From assembly GCA_965223405.1 (NCBI GenBank), contig CBDCWO010000006.1, positions 6,014,001 to 6,078,000 of the forward strand: a stretch of DNA of 64,000 bases. The letters run 5' to 3'. The DNA comes from CBDCWO01 sp965223405 (GTDB lineage Bacteria > Bacteroidota > Bacteroidia > Chitinophagales > Saprospiraceae). A program made the translations under genes and the position numbers. The notes beneath the pieces are model-generated. The model did no database searches. It saw only the letters and a program-made list of their open reading frames with translations, and was not told the origin of the DNA. Below are positions 28,323 to 37,378 of the stretch, in pieces. Within the stretch, counting starts at the first letter, position 1. Every line of letters begins with the position of its first letter.

Positions 28323-30569
28323 TCACACCAAGGCATTCTCAATATTCGAATCTAAGGTAAACAGGCAGGCAGTGCGTAATTTATTTGGAATTTCCTGCAG
28401 GCGTTCCAGATCCAAATCAGATTTATCCGGAAGTTCCAAAATATTTAGATCGGCCTGAGGTGCTTGGTTCCACATTTCCGGACTGCGTTCCAAAATCAAA
28501 ATTTGAGTAGCGGCTGGCATTCTGATTAAAGATTTTAATTGCTCCAACTTATTGCTGACCCGTTCTTTATTCATTTGGTTTTCAGGTCGCAGAGTTTGAA
28601 TTAGGTTTAGGCCCGCTTTCCAATTGTTTCGAATAATCAACGCCGACAGAATGGCCAAATCGCTATTTCCCAAATCAAGATGGGTCTCCCAATCATCTGG
28701 AATCACATCCAACCATAGATTAATGGTTTTTTCAATTCCAAATCCAACTTCTTCGTAGGTAGCAAGTAGAACCAAACCCCAATTTCGCTTTTTTGTTTCC
28801 CGAATGATAGGCATATATTTTTCCTGTAAACCATGTTTCGTTTTATCCAACTTGAGGAATATGGTGTTGGGTTTAAAGAATGCCGTCTCCAGTGCTTGCA
28901 TGCTGATACTCACAGTTTTACCAAAGTCATCACCATCAACCAAGGTATAAGAAGCAGAAATACGCGCATCATCAAACGATTCCATTAATTCCGGAAGGTA
29001 TGCACGCAGTCTTTGTTCTTGGCCGCCAAGCATCATGCCCAATACCTTAATTGAGCCCTTCGGGTAAGTCATAGCATACAATAAGCGATAGGCTCCTCTA
29101 ATTTCCTTTGGTGATTCGATAGGCACTAATAATTCAGGTTGCCAGGCCCGAGATTCCTTAAGAGGAGATAGATCATTAGATATCTTGGTTGCCCAGTCAG
29201 CGATAGCCGTAAACATACCACTGCGTACATCTCCCTTGGTTCGGATCAGCTCTTTGCGTAGTAATACCGCATAAAATGTAATGACTATTGCAATAGAAAA
29301 CAATGAAACAACAGAATTGATGATAAACATGACAAAGAAGCAACCGATGGTTCCCAACAACGGTATGATGATCGGTACCTTAAGCATCGGACGAAAACTG
29401 GGCAATGAAAGACTTTGTTCAATTAAGACTACCACATTAATCATGGCATAGGTGATTAAGAAAAACATAGTGATTAAGGGAGCAATCGCATTCAAATCCC
29501 GAAATAAGAGCGAAATAATCACAATGACCATAGAGAAATAAATGGCGTTGCGGGGCTCACCGGAAGAACTGACTCTTGAGAAAAAACCACTTTTGGGTAA
29601 GATATTTTTTTGTCCCAGAGCAAGTAAAATGCGTGGAGCTCCTACCATAGAACTTAGTGCAGATGAAAAAGTAGCTCCAAGTAAGCCGGCAATCACAATA
29701 GGTTTCCAGGCTGCTCGATTGATAAAAACGTAATAATCGCTTACCAATTCATCCTTTGTTGCCATTAGCGAGGCTACAAAAATCAAAGCCAGATAGATAA
29801 GACCGGTAAGTATAACAGCCATCAAGGTTCCATTGGGTATGCTCTTGCGGGGATGACTCAGTTCGCCAGACATATTTACCCCTGCCATGATTCCGGTAAC
29901 AGCTGGAAAGAATACAGCAAAAACCGTCCAAAAATTTACCGAATTAAAACCAATGAATGCATTCGTCTCAGCGTCATAAATAGGTTCCCCTTCATAATGG
30001 CCAAACCAATGCATATGATCCAGGTCGATGGACGATTGAAATGCTCCCATGACAATGGACACAATGGATCCGAAGATAACCACCATGATGACATACTGAA
30101 TCTTAAATGCGATATCTGCGCTGATGCCTGCAATAATTGCTATGATAGCAAATGTGATTATATCAATCACCATGGGCGGGTGATCAGGGTAAATCCACAT
30201 CCAACCTTCCCTGAAACCAAAGATGTACATAGCCACTACACAAGCCTGAGCCAGATAGAGCGGTATCCCAATACTTCCACCAATTTCTAATCCCAGAGAT
30301 TGGGAAATAATGGAGAATGCACCACCCGATTCTATGCGGATATTAGTAGTCATCGAAGCCATCGACAAACTGGTAAAAAGAGTAATCGAAACCGAAATAA
30401 CCAATATCGCAATCGCTCCCAAAATTCCGGCATTGCCTACCACCCAGGGATGTCGCAAATACATGATTACACCTAATATAGTAAGAGCAGTCGGTGTAAA
30501 AACCCCTTGAAAGGTCCCAAAATATTTAACCTTGGCTTTTTTACCTTTTGATTTCAAAAAGGAGAACAT
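28323..30569 (-). CDS. SLC12-type cation-chloride / amino-acid permease
   Basis: 748 aa from the ATG at 30567-30569; the frame is open upstream to a TTG but that part looks non-coding. The N-terminal KYFGTFQGVFTPTALTILG and the following YLRHPWVVGNAG are hallmarks of the APC superfamily SLC12 branch (Na-K-Cl and K-Cl cotransporters). About 12 transmembrane helices lie within residues 25-440, followed by a soluble C-terminal domain of about 300 aa, as in eukaryotic and bacterial cotransporters. Likely role is ion or amino-acid transport across the inner membrane. Substrate specificity cannot be assigned. Downstream of the sigma-factor pair by 0.2 kb. Confidence 0.85.
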   Translation of the reverse strand: MFSFLKSKGKKAKVKYFGTFQGVFTPTALTILGVIMYLRHPWVVGNAGILGAIAILVISVSITLFTSLSMASMTTNIRIESGGAFSIISQSLGLEIGGSIGIPLYLAQACVVAMYIFGFREGWMWIYPDHPPMVIDIITFAIIAIIAGISADIAFKIQYVIMVVIFGSIVSIVMGAFQSSIDLDHMHWFGHYEGEPIYDAETNAFIGFNSVNFWTVFAVFFPAVTGIMAGVNMSGELSHPRKSIPNGTLMAVILTGLIYLALIFVASLMATKDELVSDYYVFINRAAWKPIVIAGLLGATFSSALSSMVGAPRILLALGQKNILPKSGFFSRVSSSGEPRNAIYFSMVIVIISLLFRDLNAIAPLITMFFLITYAMINVVVLIEQSLSLPSFRPMLKVPIIIPLLGTIGCFFVMFIINSVVSLFSIAIVITFYAVLLRKELIRTKGDVRSGMFTAIADWATKISNDLSPLKESRAWQPELLVPIESPKEIRGAYRLLYAMTYPKGSIKVLGMMLGGQEQRLRAYLPELMESFDDARISASYTLVDGDDFGKTVSISMQALETAFFKPNTIFLKLDKTKHGLQEKYMPIIRETKKRNWGLVLLATYEEVGFGIEKTINLWLDVIPDDWETHLDLGNSDLAILSALIIRNNWKAGLNLIQTLRPENQMNKERVSNKLEQLKSLIRMPAATQILILERSPEMWNQAPQADLNILELPDKSDLDLERLQEIPNKLRTACLFTLDSNIENALV

Positions 30570-30773
30570 ATTGCATTTGATTTCTCCATGAAGTAAAGGA
30601 AAATAATCGAAAAACAAAAGAGATAACAGCGAGATGAAACAAAGGTATTGCTCCGATAGATTGGCTTTCTTCTGCCTAAATGCAGAGAATCTCAAAGATA
30701 AAATGACTCACGAAGGGAAATCATATAATTTTTTCGCCGAGATGTTACCTCGCTTTAACTTATGAAGTCCAGT

Positions 30774-31508
30774 TTAAAATCCCAATTCTTTGAGCACAGC
30801 CACAAACAGTACAAAGCTCAATAATGCAATTATTCCGATGAGCAATCTAGTCGTTCTTTCCCTCCTTTGCTGAGCATCGATATTCCTTGAAACCAAGGGT
30901 AATATATCCTCATCCAGATCGGATACGCACAACTCTAAATGTTTCATTTGAAACTTGATGGTAATACGATTCATAACATAATTTATAATAATTCCTATGA
31001 AACAGATTATGGGCCAAACATAAATGTCCAGACTTCCAATCCTTCTAAGTTCTCCATAATCAGCATAGAAGTAGAGCAATATCGCAGCTGTAAATCCAAA
31101 AAGATAGGTAGAAGACATAGAGAGCAAAGTGATAAAAGAGCGTACTCGAAGAAATGTGAGCATACCCGTTAATTTCTCATTAGTACTTTGGTTGGTGTCG
31201 ATCAGCTTTGAAAATTCCGTTAGTGTTTTGATTTCATAGTACACCAAAAGGAATATAAAAATCAATCCGGATAGGCATATGAAGGATACCATGGGTTGTA
31301 TTTCAAAATACAAAATAGATTCTAATAGGAATACGGCCGCAGCCAATAGTTTAATACCGAGATCAAGCCGCAGTATTCTACTTATTTTTTCGTACACAGA
31401 ATTTGAACTGCCGGCTATAAATCCCTGTATGTCACTACTCCCATAGTCAGGGATATCCATATATACATTTGCTTTGCTCCACATGTCTTTTAAATATTTG
31501 TCAGTCAT
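30774..31508 (-). CDS. Membrane protein partnered with ECF sigma factor (possible anti-sigma)
   Basis: 244 aa. The N-terminal about 55 residues are soluble and are followed by two pairs of hydrophobic helices (about 52-100 and 120-185) and a last one near 220-240. Its start lies 6 bp after the sigma-factor stop, a spacing typical of sigma/anti-sigma pairs. No zinc-binding anti-sigma motif is visible, so the anti-sigma role rests on context. Confidence 0.65.
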   Translation of the reverse strand: MTDKYLKDMWSKANVYMDIPDYGSSDIQGFIAGSSNSVYEKISRILRLDLGIKLLAAAVFLLESILYFEIQPMVSFICLSGLIFIFLLVYYEIKTLTEFSKLIDTNQSTNEKLTGMLTFLRVRSFITLLSMSSTYLFGFTAAILLYFYADYGELRRIGSLDIYVWPIICFIGIIINYVMNRITIKFQMKHLELCVSDLDEDILPLVSRNIDAQQRRERTTRLLIGIIALLSFVLFVAVLKELGF

Positions 31509-31514
31509 GATAGT

Positions 31515-32006
31515 CTATTCATTATTGATTAATTGTTGGATTTTTCTTTTAATCCGCACCAGTTTTACACTAACGTTAGATTTTGTAATCCCCATAACTT
31601 CAGCGATTTCCTCGTAATTTTTTTCCTCCAACCACATTAGGATGATGGCTTTGTCAATTGGGTTGAGTTTTGAAACAGATCGGTACAACAATTTGACCTG
31701 TTCGTGATCATCACTTGATTCATGCCTGGTATGTATGTCCATCAATGGTTCAAAGGCAAGTTCTTTTCTCTGTTTACGCAAATGGTCAATAGCTGTATTT
31801 ATTGCAACCCGATACATCCAGGTATTGAATTTAGCGTGTCCTTTAAAGCTGGAAAATGATTTCCACAACTGAAGGCAAATTTCCTGAAAGAGGTCTTCTC
31901 GATCTGCAAAACTGTTGGTATATAAAAGGGCTATTTTATGAATGATTCCTTGATTTTTTTCAATCAGATGACTAAATTCTTCTTTATTTTGTTCTTTTAA
32001 GTTCAT
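31515..32006 (-). CDS. ECF-type RNA polymerase sigma factor
   Basis: 163 aa. Region 2 holds DREDLFQEICLQLWKSFSSF (residues 35-54) followed by FNTWMYRVAINTAIDHLRK; region 4 contains the helix-turn-helix YEEIAEVMGITKSNVSVKLVRIKRK, shown here as EEIAEVMGITKSNVSVKLVR. This is a group IV sigma factor. It is first in an operon with the membrane protein at 30774. Its regulon is unknown; the outer-membrane protein gene 0.5 kb upstream on the same strand could be a target but no promoter match was checked. Confidence 0.92.
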   Translation of the reverse strand: MNLKEQNKEEFSHLIEKNQGIIHKIALLYTNSFADREDLFQEICLQLWKSFSSFKGHAKFNTWMYRVAINTAIDHLRKQRKELAFEPLMDIHTRHESSDDHEQVKLLYRSVSKLNPIDKAIILMWLEEKNYEEIAEVMGITKSNVSVKLVRIKRKIQQLINNE

Positions 32007-32493
32007 CTGTCCTTATAGTCGTTGAAATCTGCAAAAAACTACAGTTATGTTTAAATATTTGCAGTTTGTTCAATTTGAATGCTTCCAGGTCTGGATATGC
32101 TAAAAGAAAATTATGAAGATATTGAAATTAACAGTCAATTTTCAAACGGTTGATTAGTAAATGGAGCGCAGGGTGGGAGTATAAATAAAGGCGGGATATG
32201 TTAGTGATTTAGTCACCACAACTTTTCCTTAAAAGCCATATCCTTTTGATGCTTAAGGTCCTTCGTATGTACGCAATATACCTTATGACTAAGACATTTT
32301 ATCTAATATTGCAACTTCAGACCTGAACCAAAAAAGTAAAGAGGTAAGATTTTTTTTTAAAAAAAAATAAGTGATGGCCCTGGACCACCACTTATCATCC
32401 ATTTTATAATAAATCAAGTGTGTAAGCCTTTCTATTTTAAAGCTGTCGGTTCTCGGGATGAATGCGATATCTGAATGGTATCAATATGTTTTA
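32007..32493. other. Intergenic region between outer-membrane protein gene and sigma-factor operon
   Basis: 487 bp. Contains the terminator at 32350-32393 for the upstream minus-strand gene and the presumed sigma-operon promoter. No gene recognised. Confidence 0.45.
32350..32393 (-). terminator. Intrinsic terminator downstream of the outer-membrane protein gene
   Basis: AAGTGATGG (32369-32377) and CCACCACTT (32385-32393) form a stem with one mismatch; on the minus strand it is followed by an uninterrupted A/T tract that begins with a run of T. It lies about 100 nt past the stop of the gene at 32494. Confidence 0.75.
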
Positions 32494-33105
32494 TTAATCT
32501 CCGGAATATCTTGGTCTTCCAAACCATCCGAACCGAAAGCCTATGGATCCGGTAACTCCGGAGAAGTCCTTATCCTTAAATCCGCTAGTATTGACACCAT
32601 CTACATATCTGTAACCAATGGCACCTGCTACTCTCATCCATTTGGTGAGATTTAATTCTACTCCGACCTCCGGGGTAAATGCAAAAATGGCATCTACTCG
32701 ACCGCGATAGTCAAAGGGATCATCATCCAAGTCAAATCCTATTCCTCCCCATCCAATGCGTGCACTGGTATAGAGATGTATGTAATTAAAAGTATTGTAA
32801 TTATAGCCAATCCACAATCCTCCATGAGCAATGTCCATGACTGGATCATCACCGTTGATCAGACGTTCATAGTCCGTGCTCCCCAATCCATAGGCCCCGA
32901 TAAACAGATCTTCTATTACAAATCCTCCTCCTCCTCCCATCGAAGCTCTCATTTCCCCATTAACTTGGCCAAATTCAGTTAGGATTGCACCGAATCCACC
33001 AAAACTAGCTCCCTTACCAAATAGAGTTTCGCGTTGAGCGTGAATGCCTAGACTGGAACCAATCATTAATAGTGCTAGGAGCAAAAAATTTAATTTAGAT
33101 TTCAT
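32494..33105 (-). CDS. Exported, probably outer-membrane beta-structured protein of unknown function
   Basis: 203 aa with a signal peptide cut after GIHAQ (residue 24). The mature part is rich in Gly and aromatic residues and alternates as beta-strands (SMGGGGGFVIEDLFIGAYGLG near 55-75, GLWIGYNYNTFNYIHLY, VGVELNLTKWMRVAGAIGYRYV, GVTGSIGFRFGWF). This fits an 8-stranded outer-membrane barrel. No family name is recognised. Confidence 0.7.
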   Translation of the reverse strand: MKSKLNFLLLALLMIGSSLGIHAQRETLFGKGASFGGFGAILTEFGQVNGEMRASMGGGGGFVIEDLFIGAYGLGSTDYERLINGDDPVMDIAHGGLWIGYNYNTFNYIHLYTSARIGWGGIGFDLDDDPFDYRGRVDAIFAFTPEVGVELNLTKWMRVAGAIGYRYVDGVNTSGFKDKDFSGVTGSIGFRFGWFGRPRYSGD

Positions 33106-33711
33106 AATATTTTTGTTTAGTATTCTTTAATTACATTGATATTAAAGAGATACGTTGTAGCTGGTCGCTCCCCTATCTGTTAACCCATTTTTTAAAAAAT
33201 TATTCGCCTTATCAGAATTAACTCTATGAAGATTACCAATCTTGGTTGCATACTAAAAATCAAAAGAGTGAAGGATAACGATGATTTGAGAAGTATGCTA
33301 ATTTTAAGTGTTGGTGTTCCATGGCCTTACAAAATTTATCCGTAGTCATGACAAGGCCAAGTTATGCAAAAAAAAAGCTGCCCAACAAAATTGGACAGCA
33401 AGCCCTAACCAAAATTAAACAATAAATAATTTTTATATATTTTTTGAGCAAGTACCGATCTAAGCTGCTTAAAAAATACTTATTATCACTAGTTCAATAC
33501 AAAAATAGGCAAGTTCATGGTACTCTGTTATATCATAAACTTATTCGGTTTGTGATTTCCAAACGAGATTGCATTGTCTTAACAATTTGATAGAGAGATA
33601 TATACAGCATTCAGAGATGTGAATTCTAAGCTGGTTTCTAAAAATTCAAATGTGGAATATTATTGAGAATAGCATTGTATTCCTAACTTTGAAGTACGTC
33701 AAAAATTCCTT
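33106..33711. other. Intergenic region with orphan minus-strand terminator
   Basis: 606 bp between divergent genes. It contains the hairpin at 33368-33399 and otherwise AT-rich DNA with no credible frame. Confidence 0.45.
33368..33399 (-). terminator. Orphan intrinsic terminator, possible end of a small RNA
   Basis: On the minus strand a stem of GCTGTCCAA with TTGGGCAGC (one mismatch, 5-nt loop) is followed by nine T residues. No minus-strand gene ends here. A TAATTTTG box on the minus strand about 20-30 nt before the hairpin matches the -7 consensus, so a very short transcript is possible. Confidence 0.5.
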
Positions 33712-35283
33712 ATGCCCATATCTAAAACCGATCAACTCTTCAATTTGGTTAAAAGTCTGACCAAATCGGAAAAAAGGAACTTCAAGCTTTATGTCAATCG
33801 TCATAATAAAGATGGCGGTTCGAAATTCATTCAACTGTTTAACATTCTGGATAAACAAGACTTCTACAATGAGGATCGAATCTTCAAAAAAATAAGTGGA
33901 CTCAGTAAGGGACAACTTTCCAATTTAAAAAGGCATTTATTTACCCAAATTCTTACCAGTTTACGTCTTATCCATATCCATAAAGAAATTGATATCCAGA
34001 TCAGGGAGCAGATTGATTTTGCACGAATATTATATGGTAAGGGCCTATATCTACAAAGTCTCAAACTACTAGGTCGCATCGAACAAATTGCAGATGCTCA
34101 CCACCAGGATTACCTGCACATGGAAATACTGGAGTTTCAAAAACTTATCGAGTCCAGGCATATAACCAGAAGCCGGATGAAGAAGAACAAAATGGAAAAT
34201 CTGATCAAAGATTCAGTCCATCGCAGTAAGATCAGTTACAATGCTAGTAAACTGGCCAATTTGAAATTGAAAATTCATGGTCTTTATATTCAACTGGGTC
34301 ATATTCGGGATGATAAAGATCGAATCATGGTTCAGGAGTTTTTTAATTCAGCCTTGCAGGAAATCAACACAAAAAACCTCACCTATTTTGAAAAAATCTA
34401 TCTGAATCAAAGCTACGTTTGGTACTACTACATTATGCTAGATTTTGAAAACTGCCATCAGTATGCAACTAAATGGGTAAACTTGTTTGAAGAGGAACCT
34501 GAAATAAAAAAGATGGATCCCGACCTTTACATGCGCGGTATTCACTATCAACTTACTTGTCTTTATAACCTCGGGTATTACAAAGACTTTGAGCAAACTT
34601 TAAGGACATTGGAAAAATTTGTCCAAAATGAAACAAGAAATTTCAATACCACCTCAAATTTGATTGCATTTCTATATTTATATACTTCTAAACTAAATCA
34701 CCATTTTATTACTGGTACTTTTCATGAGGGTATTAAAACGGCTGATGAAGTAGAAAAGAAACTAAAGGTATTTGACCATTATTTGGATCCTCACCGGATT
34801 ATGGTTTTCTATTTCAAAATAGCCTGGATGCATTTTGGAAATGGAGATTTCCCTACATCGTTAGACTACCTCAATAAAATCATTTATCTTGATGTGGGTG
34901 TACTCAGAGAAGATATTCAGGCCTATGCTAGGATTTTTTCTTTGATTGTGCATTATGAATTAAACAATTATCAATTGTTAGAATACCAGATTATTTCTGT
35001 GACCAGATACCTCAATAAATTACAAGATCCCAATAAAATGCAGAGAGAAATTCTCAATCTGGTAAGTAGAATTTTATATAAACCACCAGAAATAGTAATC
35101 CGGGAGTTTAAGAAATTTGAAAAGACAGCTATAACCCTAGGCAAAAACATACCTGAAAAGAAAGCACTCATCTATTTAGACATAGAAGCTTGGGTACAAA
35201 GTAAAATTACCGGTAAAAGCTTAAAATCAGTAATTCAATCCAGATTCAAACAAAAACTAAAAAAGAAATATTCTTTAAAATAA
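33712..35283 (+). CDS. Large helical protein, TPR-like, unknown function
   Basis: 523 aa, no signal peptide. The N-terminal block LFNLVKSLTKSEKRNFKLYV recurs in a Bacteroidota-specific group of uncharacterised proteins. The rest consists of regularly spaced amphipathic helices rich in Tyr, Leu and Lys, consistent with tetratricopeptide-like repeats. The C-terminus is very basic (QKLKKKYSLK). No enzymatic motif is visible. A scaffold or interaction role is a guess. Confidence 0.65.
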   Translation: MPISKTDQLFNLVKSLTKSEKRNFKLYVNRHNKDGGSKFIQLFNILDKQDFYNEDRIFKKISGLSKGQLSNLKRHLFTQILTSLRLIHIHKEIDIQIREQIDFARILYGKGLYLQSLKLLGRIEQIADAHHQDYLHMEILEFQKLIESRHITRSRMKKNKMENLIKDSVHRSKISYNASKLANLKLKIHGLYIQLGHIRDDKDRIMVQEFFNSALQEINTKNLTYFEKIYLNQSYVWYYYIMLDFENCHQYATKWVNLFEEEPEIKKMDPDLYMRGIHYQLTCLYNLGYYKDFEQTLRTLEKFVQNETRNFNTTSNLIAFLYLYTSKLNHHFITGTFHEGIKTADEVEKKLKVFDHYLDPHRIMVFYFKIAWMHFGNGDFPTSLDYLNKIIYLDVGVLREDIQAYARIFSLIVHYELNNYQLLEYQIISVTRYLNKLQDPNKMQREILNLVSRILYKPPEIVIREFKKFEKTAITLGKNIPEKKALIYLDIEAWVQSKITGKSLKSVIQSRFKQKLKKKYSLK

Positions 35284-35413
35284 GTGCTTCATTTGCCATC
35301 AATTTGGAGACTGGCTTGGACTGCAAGCCATAGCAATGCTGGAGAATTATTACACTGATTTTGACACTATCCGTGATTAAAATCATGATTTACAATTTTT
35401 ATTGCAAAAAGTA

Positions 35414-35444
35414 TTGCCTCATTTAAATGGATTTCATAGCTTTG
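35414..35444 (+). promoter_or_regulatory. Bacteroidota-type promoter of the arginine operon
   Basis: TTG at 35414-35416 and TAGCTTTG at 35437-35444 match the -33 and -7 elements (TTG and TAnnTTTG) used by the Bacteroidota primary sigma factor, with a 20-bp spacer, within the known range. Transcription would start near 35448-35452, giving a leader of about 148 nt before the first gene. Confidence 0.65.
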
Positions 35445-35448
35445 GCGC

Positions 35449-35514
35449 GTGAACGTAAAGGAGCATTTACATATTACACTTTTCAATCGGCGCCGAATTA
35501 GCCGCCGCCCTTAG
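35449..35514 (+). promoter_or_regulatory. Candidate arginine-rich leader peptide and attenuator of the arg operon
   Basis: A 21-codon frame starts at GTG (35449-35451) and ends at TAG (35512-35514). Its last nine codons read NRRRISRRP, using CGG CGC CGA and CGC CGC. A purine-rich AAAGGAG lies at 35457-35463 inside the frame, so an internal ATT at 35473 could be an alternative start. The GTG falls close to the predicted transcription start, so translation would be nearly leaderless. The Arg codons sit inside hairpin 1 (35488-35507: CGGCG with CGCCG), which overlaps hairpin 2 (35506-35519: CGCCC with GGGCG). Hairpin 3 (35537-35555: TGCAAGG with CCTTGCA) follows and then a T-rich stretch. The layout resembles ribosome-mediated attenuation: stalling at Arg codons when charged tRNA-Arg is scarce. 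This interpretation is inference from layout alone. Confidence 0.45.
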
Positions 35515-35598
35515 GGGCGAATAGTAACACTTACCCTGCAAGGGATTACCTTGCATTAAAATCTTCTCAATTTTAACTTTTTTAACTGACTTCTTTCG

Positions 35599-36189
35599 AT
35601 GAATATAATGATTAATGTGACCAGTTCTGTGCATTTTAAATATGCTGACGAACTTTGTGAAATGTACCGACTTTCCGCTCAGGAAAGAAGGACTGGTATA
35701 GCGCTACGCAAGCCTGAATATATTCGTAAAAAAATGCAAAATGGCAATGCGATCATCGCTTTGGATGGGAGCAGGTTAGTTGGTTTTTGTTACATCGAAA
35801 ATTGGTCCCATGGCAGATATGTTGCCAACTCTGGTTTAATTATTCATCAAGACTATCGTCGTTTGGGTCTGGCCAAGTTGATCAAGGTTCATGCCTTTAC
35901 TTTAGCCAGGGACAAATTTCCCGAAGCCAAGATATTTGGAATTACCACTAGCCTGGCAGTTATGAAAATCAATAGCCAGTTAGGTTACATTCCGGTCACC
36001 TTTTCGGAATTGACCCAAGACGATGATTTTTGGAATGCCTGTCAGAGTTGTCCGAATTACGATATTTTAATAAGAAACGAACGAAAATTATGTCTGTGCA
36101 CAGGAATGTTAGCTCCTTCCAAAAATGAAAATCCAGAATTGGATTTGTCTCATTTAATTTTAGAAAATAAAAAAATTGAAAATGCCTAA
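35599..36189 (+). CDS. GNAT N-acyltransferase, likely N-acylglutamate synthase of the arg operon
   Basis: 196 aa. The acetyl-CoA-binding motif A is DYRRLGLAKLI (85-95), with the substrate strand ANSGLIIH before it. Two Cys pairs, C148-x2-C151 and C165-x-C167, could form a metal site. It is the first gene of the arginine operon and its last codons overlap the argG start. Bacteroidota lack classical ArgA, and a GNAT protein at this position is the natural candidate for making N-acetyl- or N-succinyl-glutamate. The acyl donor cannot be read from sequence; the ArgF' residue discussed below favours succinyl. Confidence 0.75.
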   Translation: MNIMINVTSSVHFKYADELCEMYRLSAQERRTGIALRKPEYIRKKMQNGNAIIALDGSRLVGFCYIENWSHGRYVANSGLIIHQDYRRLGLAKLIKVHAFTLARDKFPEAKIFGITTSLAVMKINSQLGYIPVTFSELTQDDDFWNACQSCPNYDILIRNERKLCLCTGMLAPSKNENPELDLSHLILENKKIENA

Positions 36190-37378
36190 AAAAGTTGTTC
36201 TCGCATACAGTGGAGGCCTTGATACCTCATTTTGTGTTAAATACTTATCTTCTGAAATGAATTTATCGGTTCATGCGGCCCTGGTGGATACCGGAGGATT
36301 TACCGAAGAAGAATTACAAAATATTGAAGACCGTGCTTACCAAATGGGTGTATCTAATTTTACCGTATTGCCGATGATAGATCCATACTATCAGCAATGT
36401 ATCAAATATCTCATATTTGGTAACATTCTCCGTAATCAAACCTACCCGATGTCGGTTAGTGCCGAACGAATGTTTCAAGCGATCGCTATTGCCGAATATG
36501 CGAATAAGCTCAATACTGATTTTATTGCTCATGGAAGCACCGGAGCTGGTAACGACCAGGTAAGATTTGACCTGGCTTTTCAGATTCTTGGCAAGAATAT
36601 TGAGGTCATCACGCCAATTCGTGACCTCCGGTTAAGCAGAAAAGAAGAAATCGATTATCTCAAAGAAAGAGGAATTGATTTGGCTTGGGATAAGGCAAAA
36701 TATTCAATAAACAAAGGACTCTGGGGTACCAGCGTTGGTGGCGTAGAAACGCTGACATCACATCAATTTTTACCCGAAGAAGCCTGGCCTACCCCAGTAA
36801 CAAAAACTGGTAGTGAAGTGGTCACTATTAGTTTTAAAAACGGTGAGCCGGTCGCACTAAATGGTCGACAAGATTCACCGATCGAGGTTATCCACACTTT
36901 ACAAGATTTGGCCCAACCTTATGGCATCGGAAGGGACGTTCATGTGGGAGATACTATTATTGGAATAAAAGGACGAGTTGGATTTGAAGCTGCAGCACCT
37001 TTAATCCTGATCAAAGCCCACCATCTATTGGAAAAGCATACCTTAACCAAATGGGAGGCCCACTGGAAAGAGCAGTTAGCACAATGGTACGGCATGTTTC
37101 TGCATGAAGGTAATTTCTTGGATCCGGTAATGAGACATATTGAGAAATTCCTCCAAAGCACCCAGGAACGTGTTTCCGGAGATGTACATGTCGAATTGGC
37201 TCCATACCGATTTACTTGCTTGGGCATCGAATCTGATCAGGATTTGCTACAGACCGACTTTGGAAAATATGGAGAAATGAACAATGCCTGGACCGGCGAA
37301 GATGTAAAAGGCTTCACCAAAGTAATGTCCACAGCACTAAAAATTCATAGTATGAAAGCCTCAAACTATCAATCATGA
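36182..37378 (+). CDS. argG: Argininosuccinate synthase
   Basis: 398 aa from the ATG at 36182-36184; an upstream in-frame TTG at 36176 is less likely. The ATP pyrophosphatase P-loop AYSGGLDTS is at residues 8-16, AHGSTGAGNDQVRFDL near 117-132, and KYSINKGLWGTS near 170. The enzyme joins citrulline and aspartate using ATP. It overlaps the GNAT gene by 8 bp and argC by 4 bp (ATGA), which implies translational coupling throughout the operon. Confidence 0.96.
   Translation: MPKKVVLAYSGGLDTSFCVKYLSSEMNLSVHAALVDTGGFTEEELQNIEDRAYQMGVSNFTVLPMIDPYYQQCIKYLIFGNILRNQTYPMSVSAERMFQAIAIAEYANKLNTDFIAHGSTGAGNDQVRFDLAFQILGKNIEVITPIRDLRLSRKEEIDYLKERGIDLAWDKAKYSINKGLWGTSVGGVETLTSHQFLPEEAWPTPVTKTGSEVVTISFKNGEPVALNGRQDSPIEVIHTLQDLAQPYGIGRDVHVGDTIIGIKGRVGFEAAAPLILIKAHHLLEKHTLTKWEAHWKEQLAQWYGMFLHEGNFLDPVMRHIEKFLQSTQERVSGDVHVELAPYRFTCLGIESDQDLLQTDFGKYGEMNNAWTGEDVKGFTKVMSTALKIHSMKASNYQS

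Larger units (their letters stand above)
35284..35598. other. Arginine-operon promoter and leader region
   Basis: 315 bp. Holds the promoter at 35414-35444, the Arg-rich short frame at 35449-35514 and three hairpins at 35488-35507, 35506-35519 and 35537-35555, each listed separately. Confidence 0.6.

Noticed and set aside
35427..35501. 24-codon ATG frame beginning inside the arg promoter (MDFIALARERKG...)
   Set aside because: Its start lies upstream of the -7 box (35437-35444), so it would not be on the predicted transcript. It has only two Arg codons close together.
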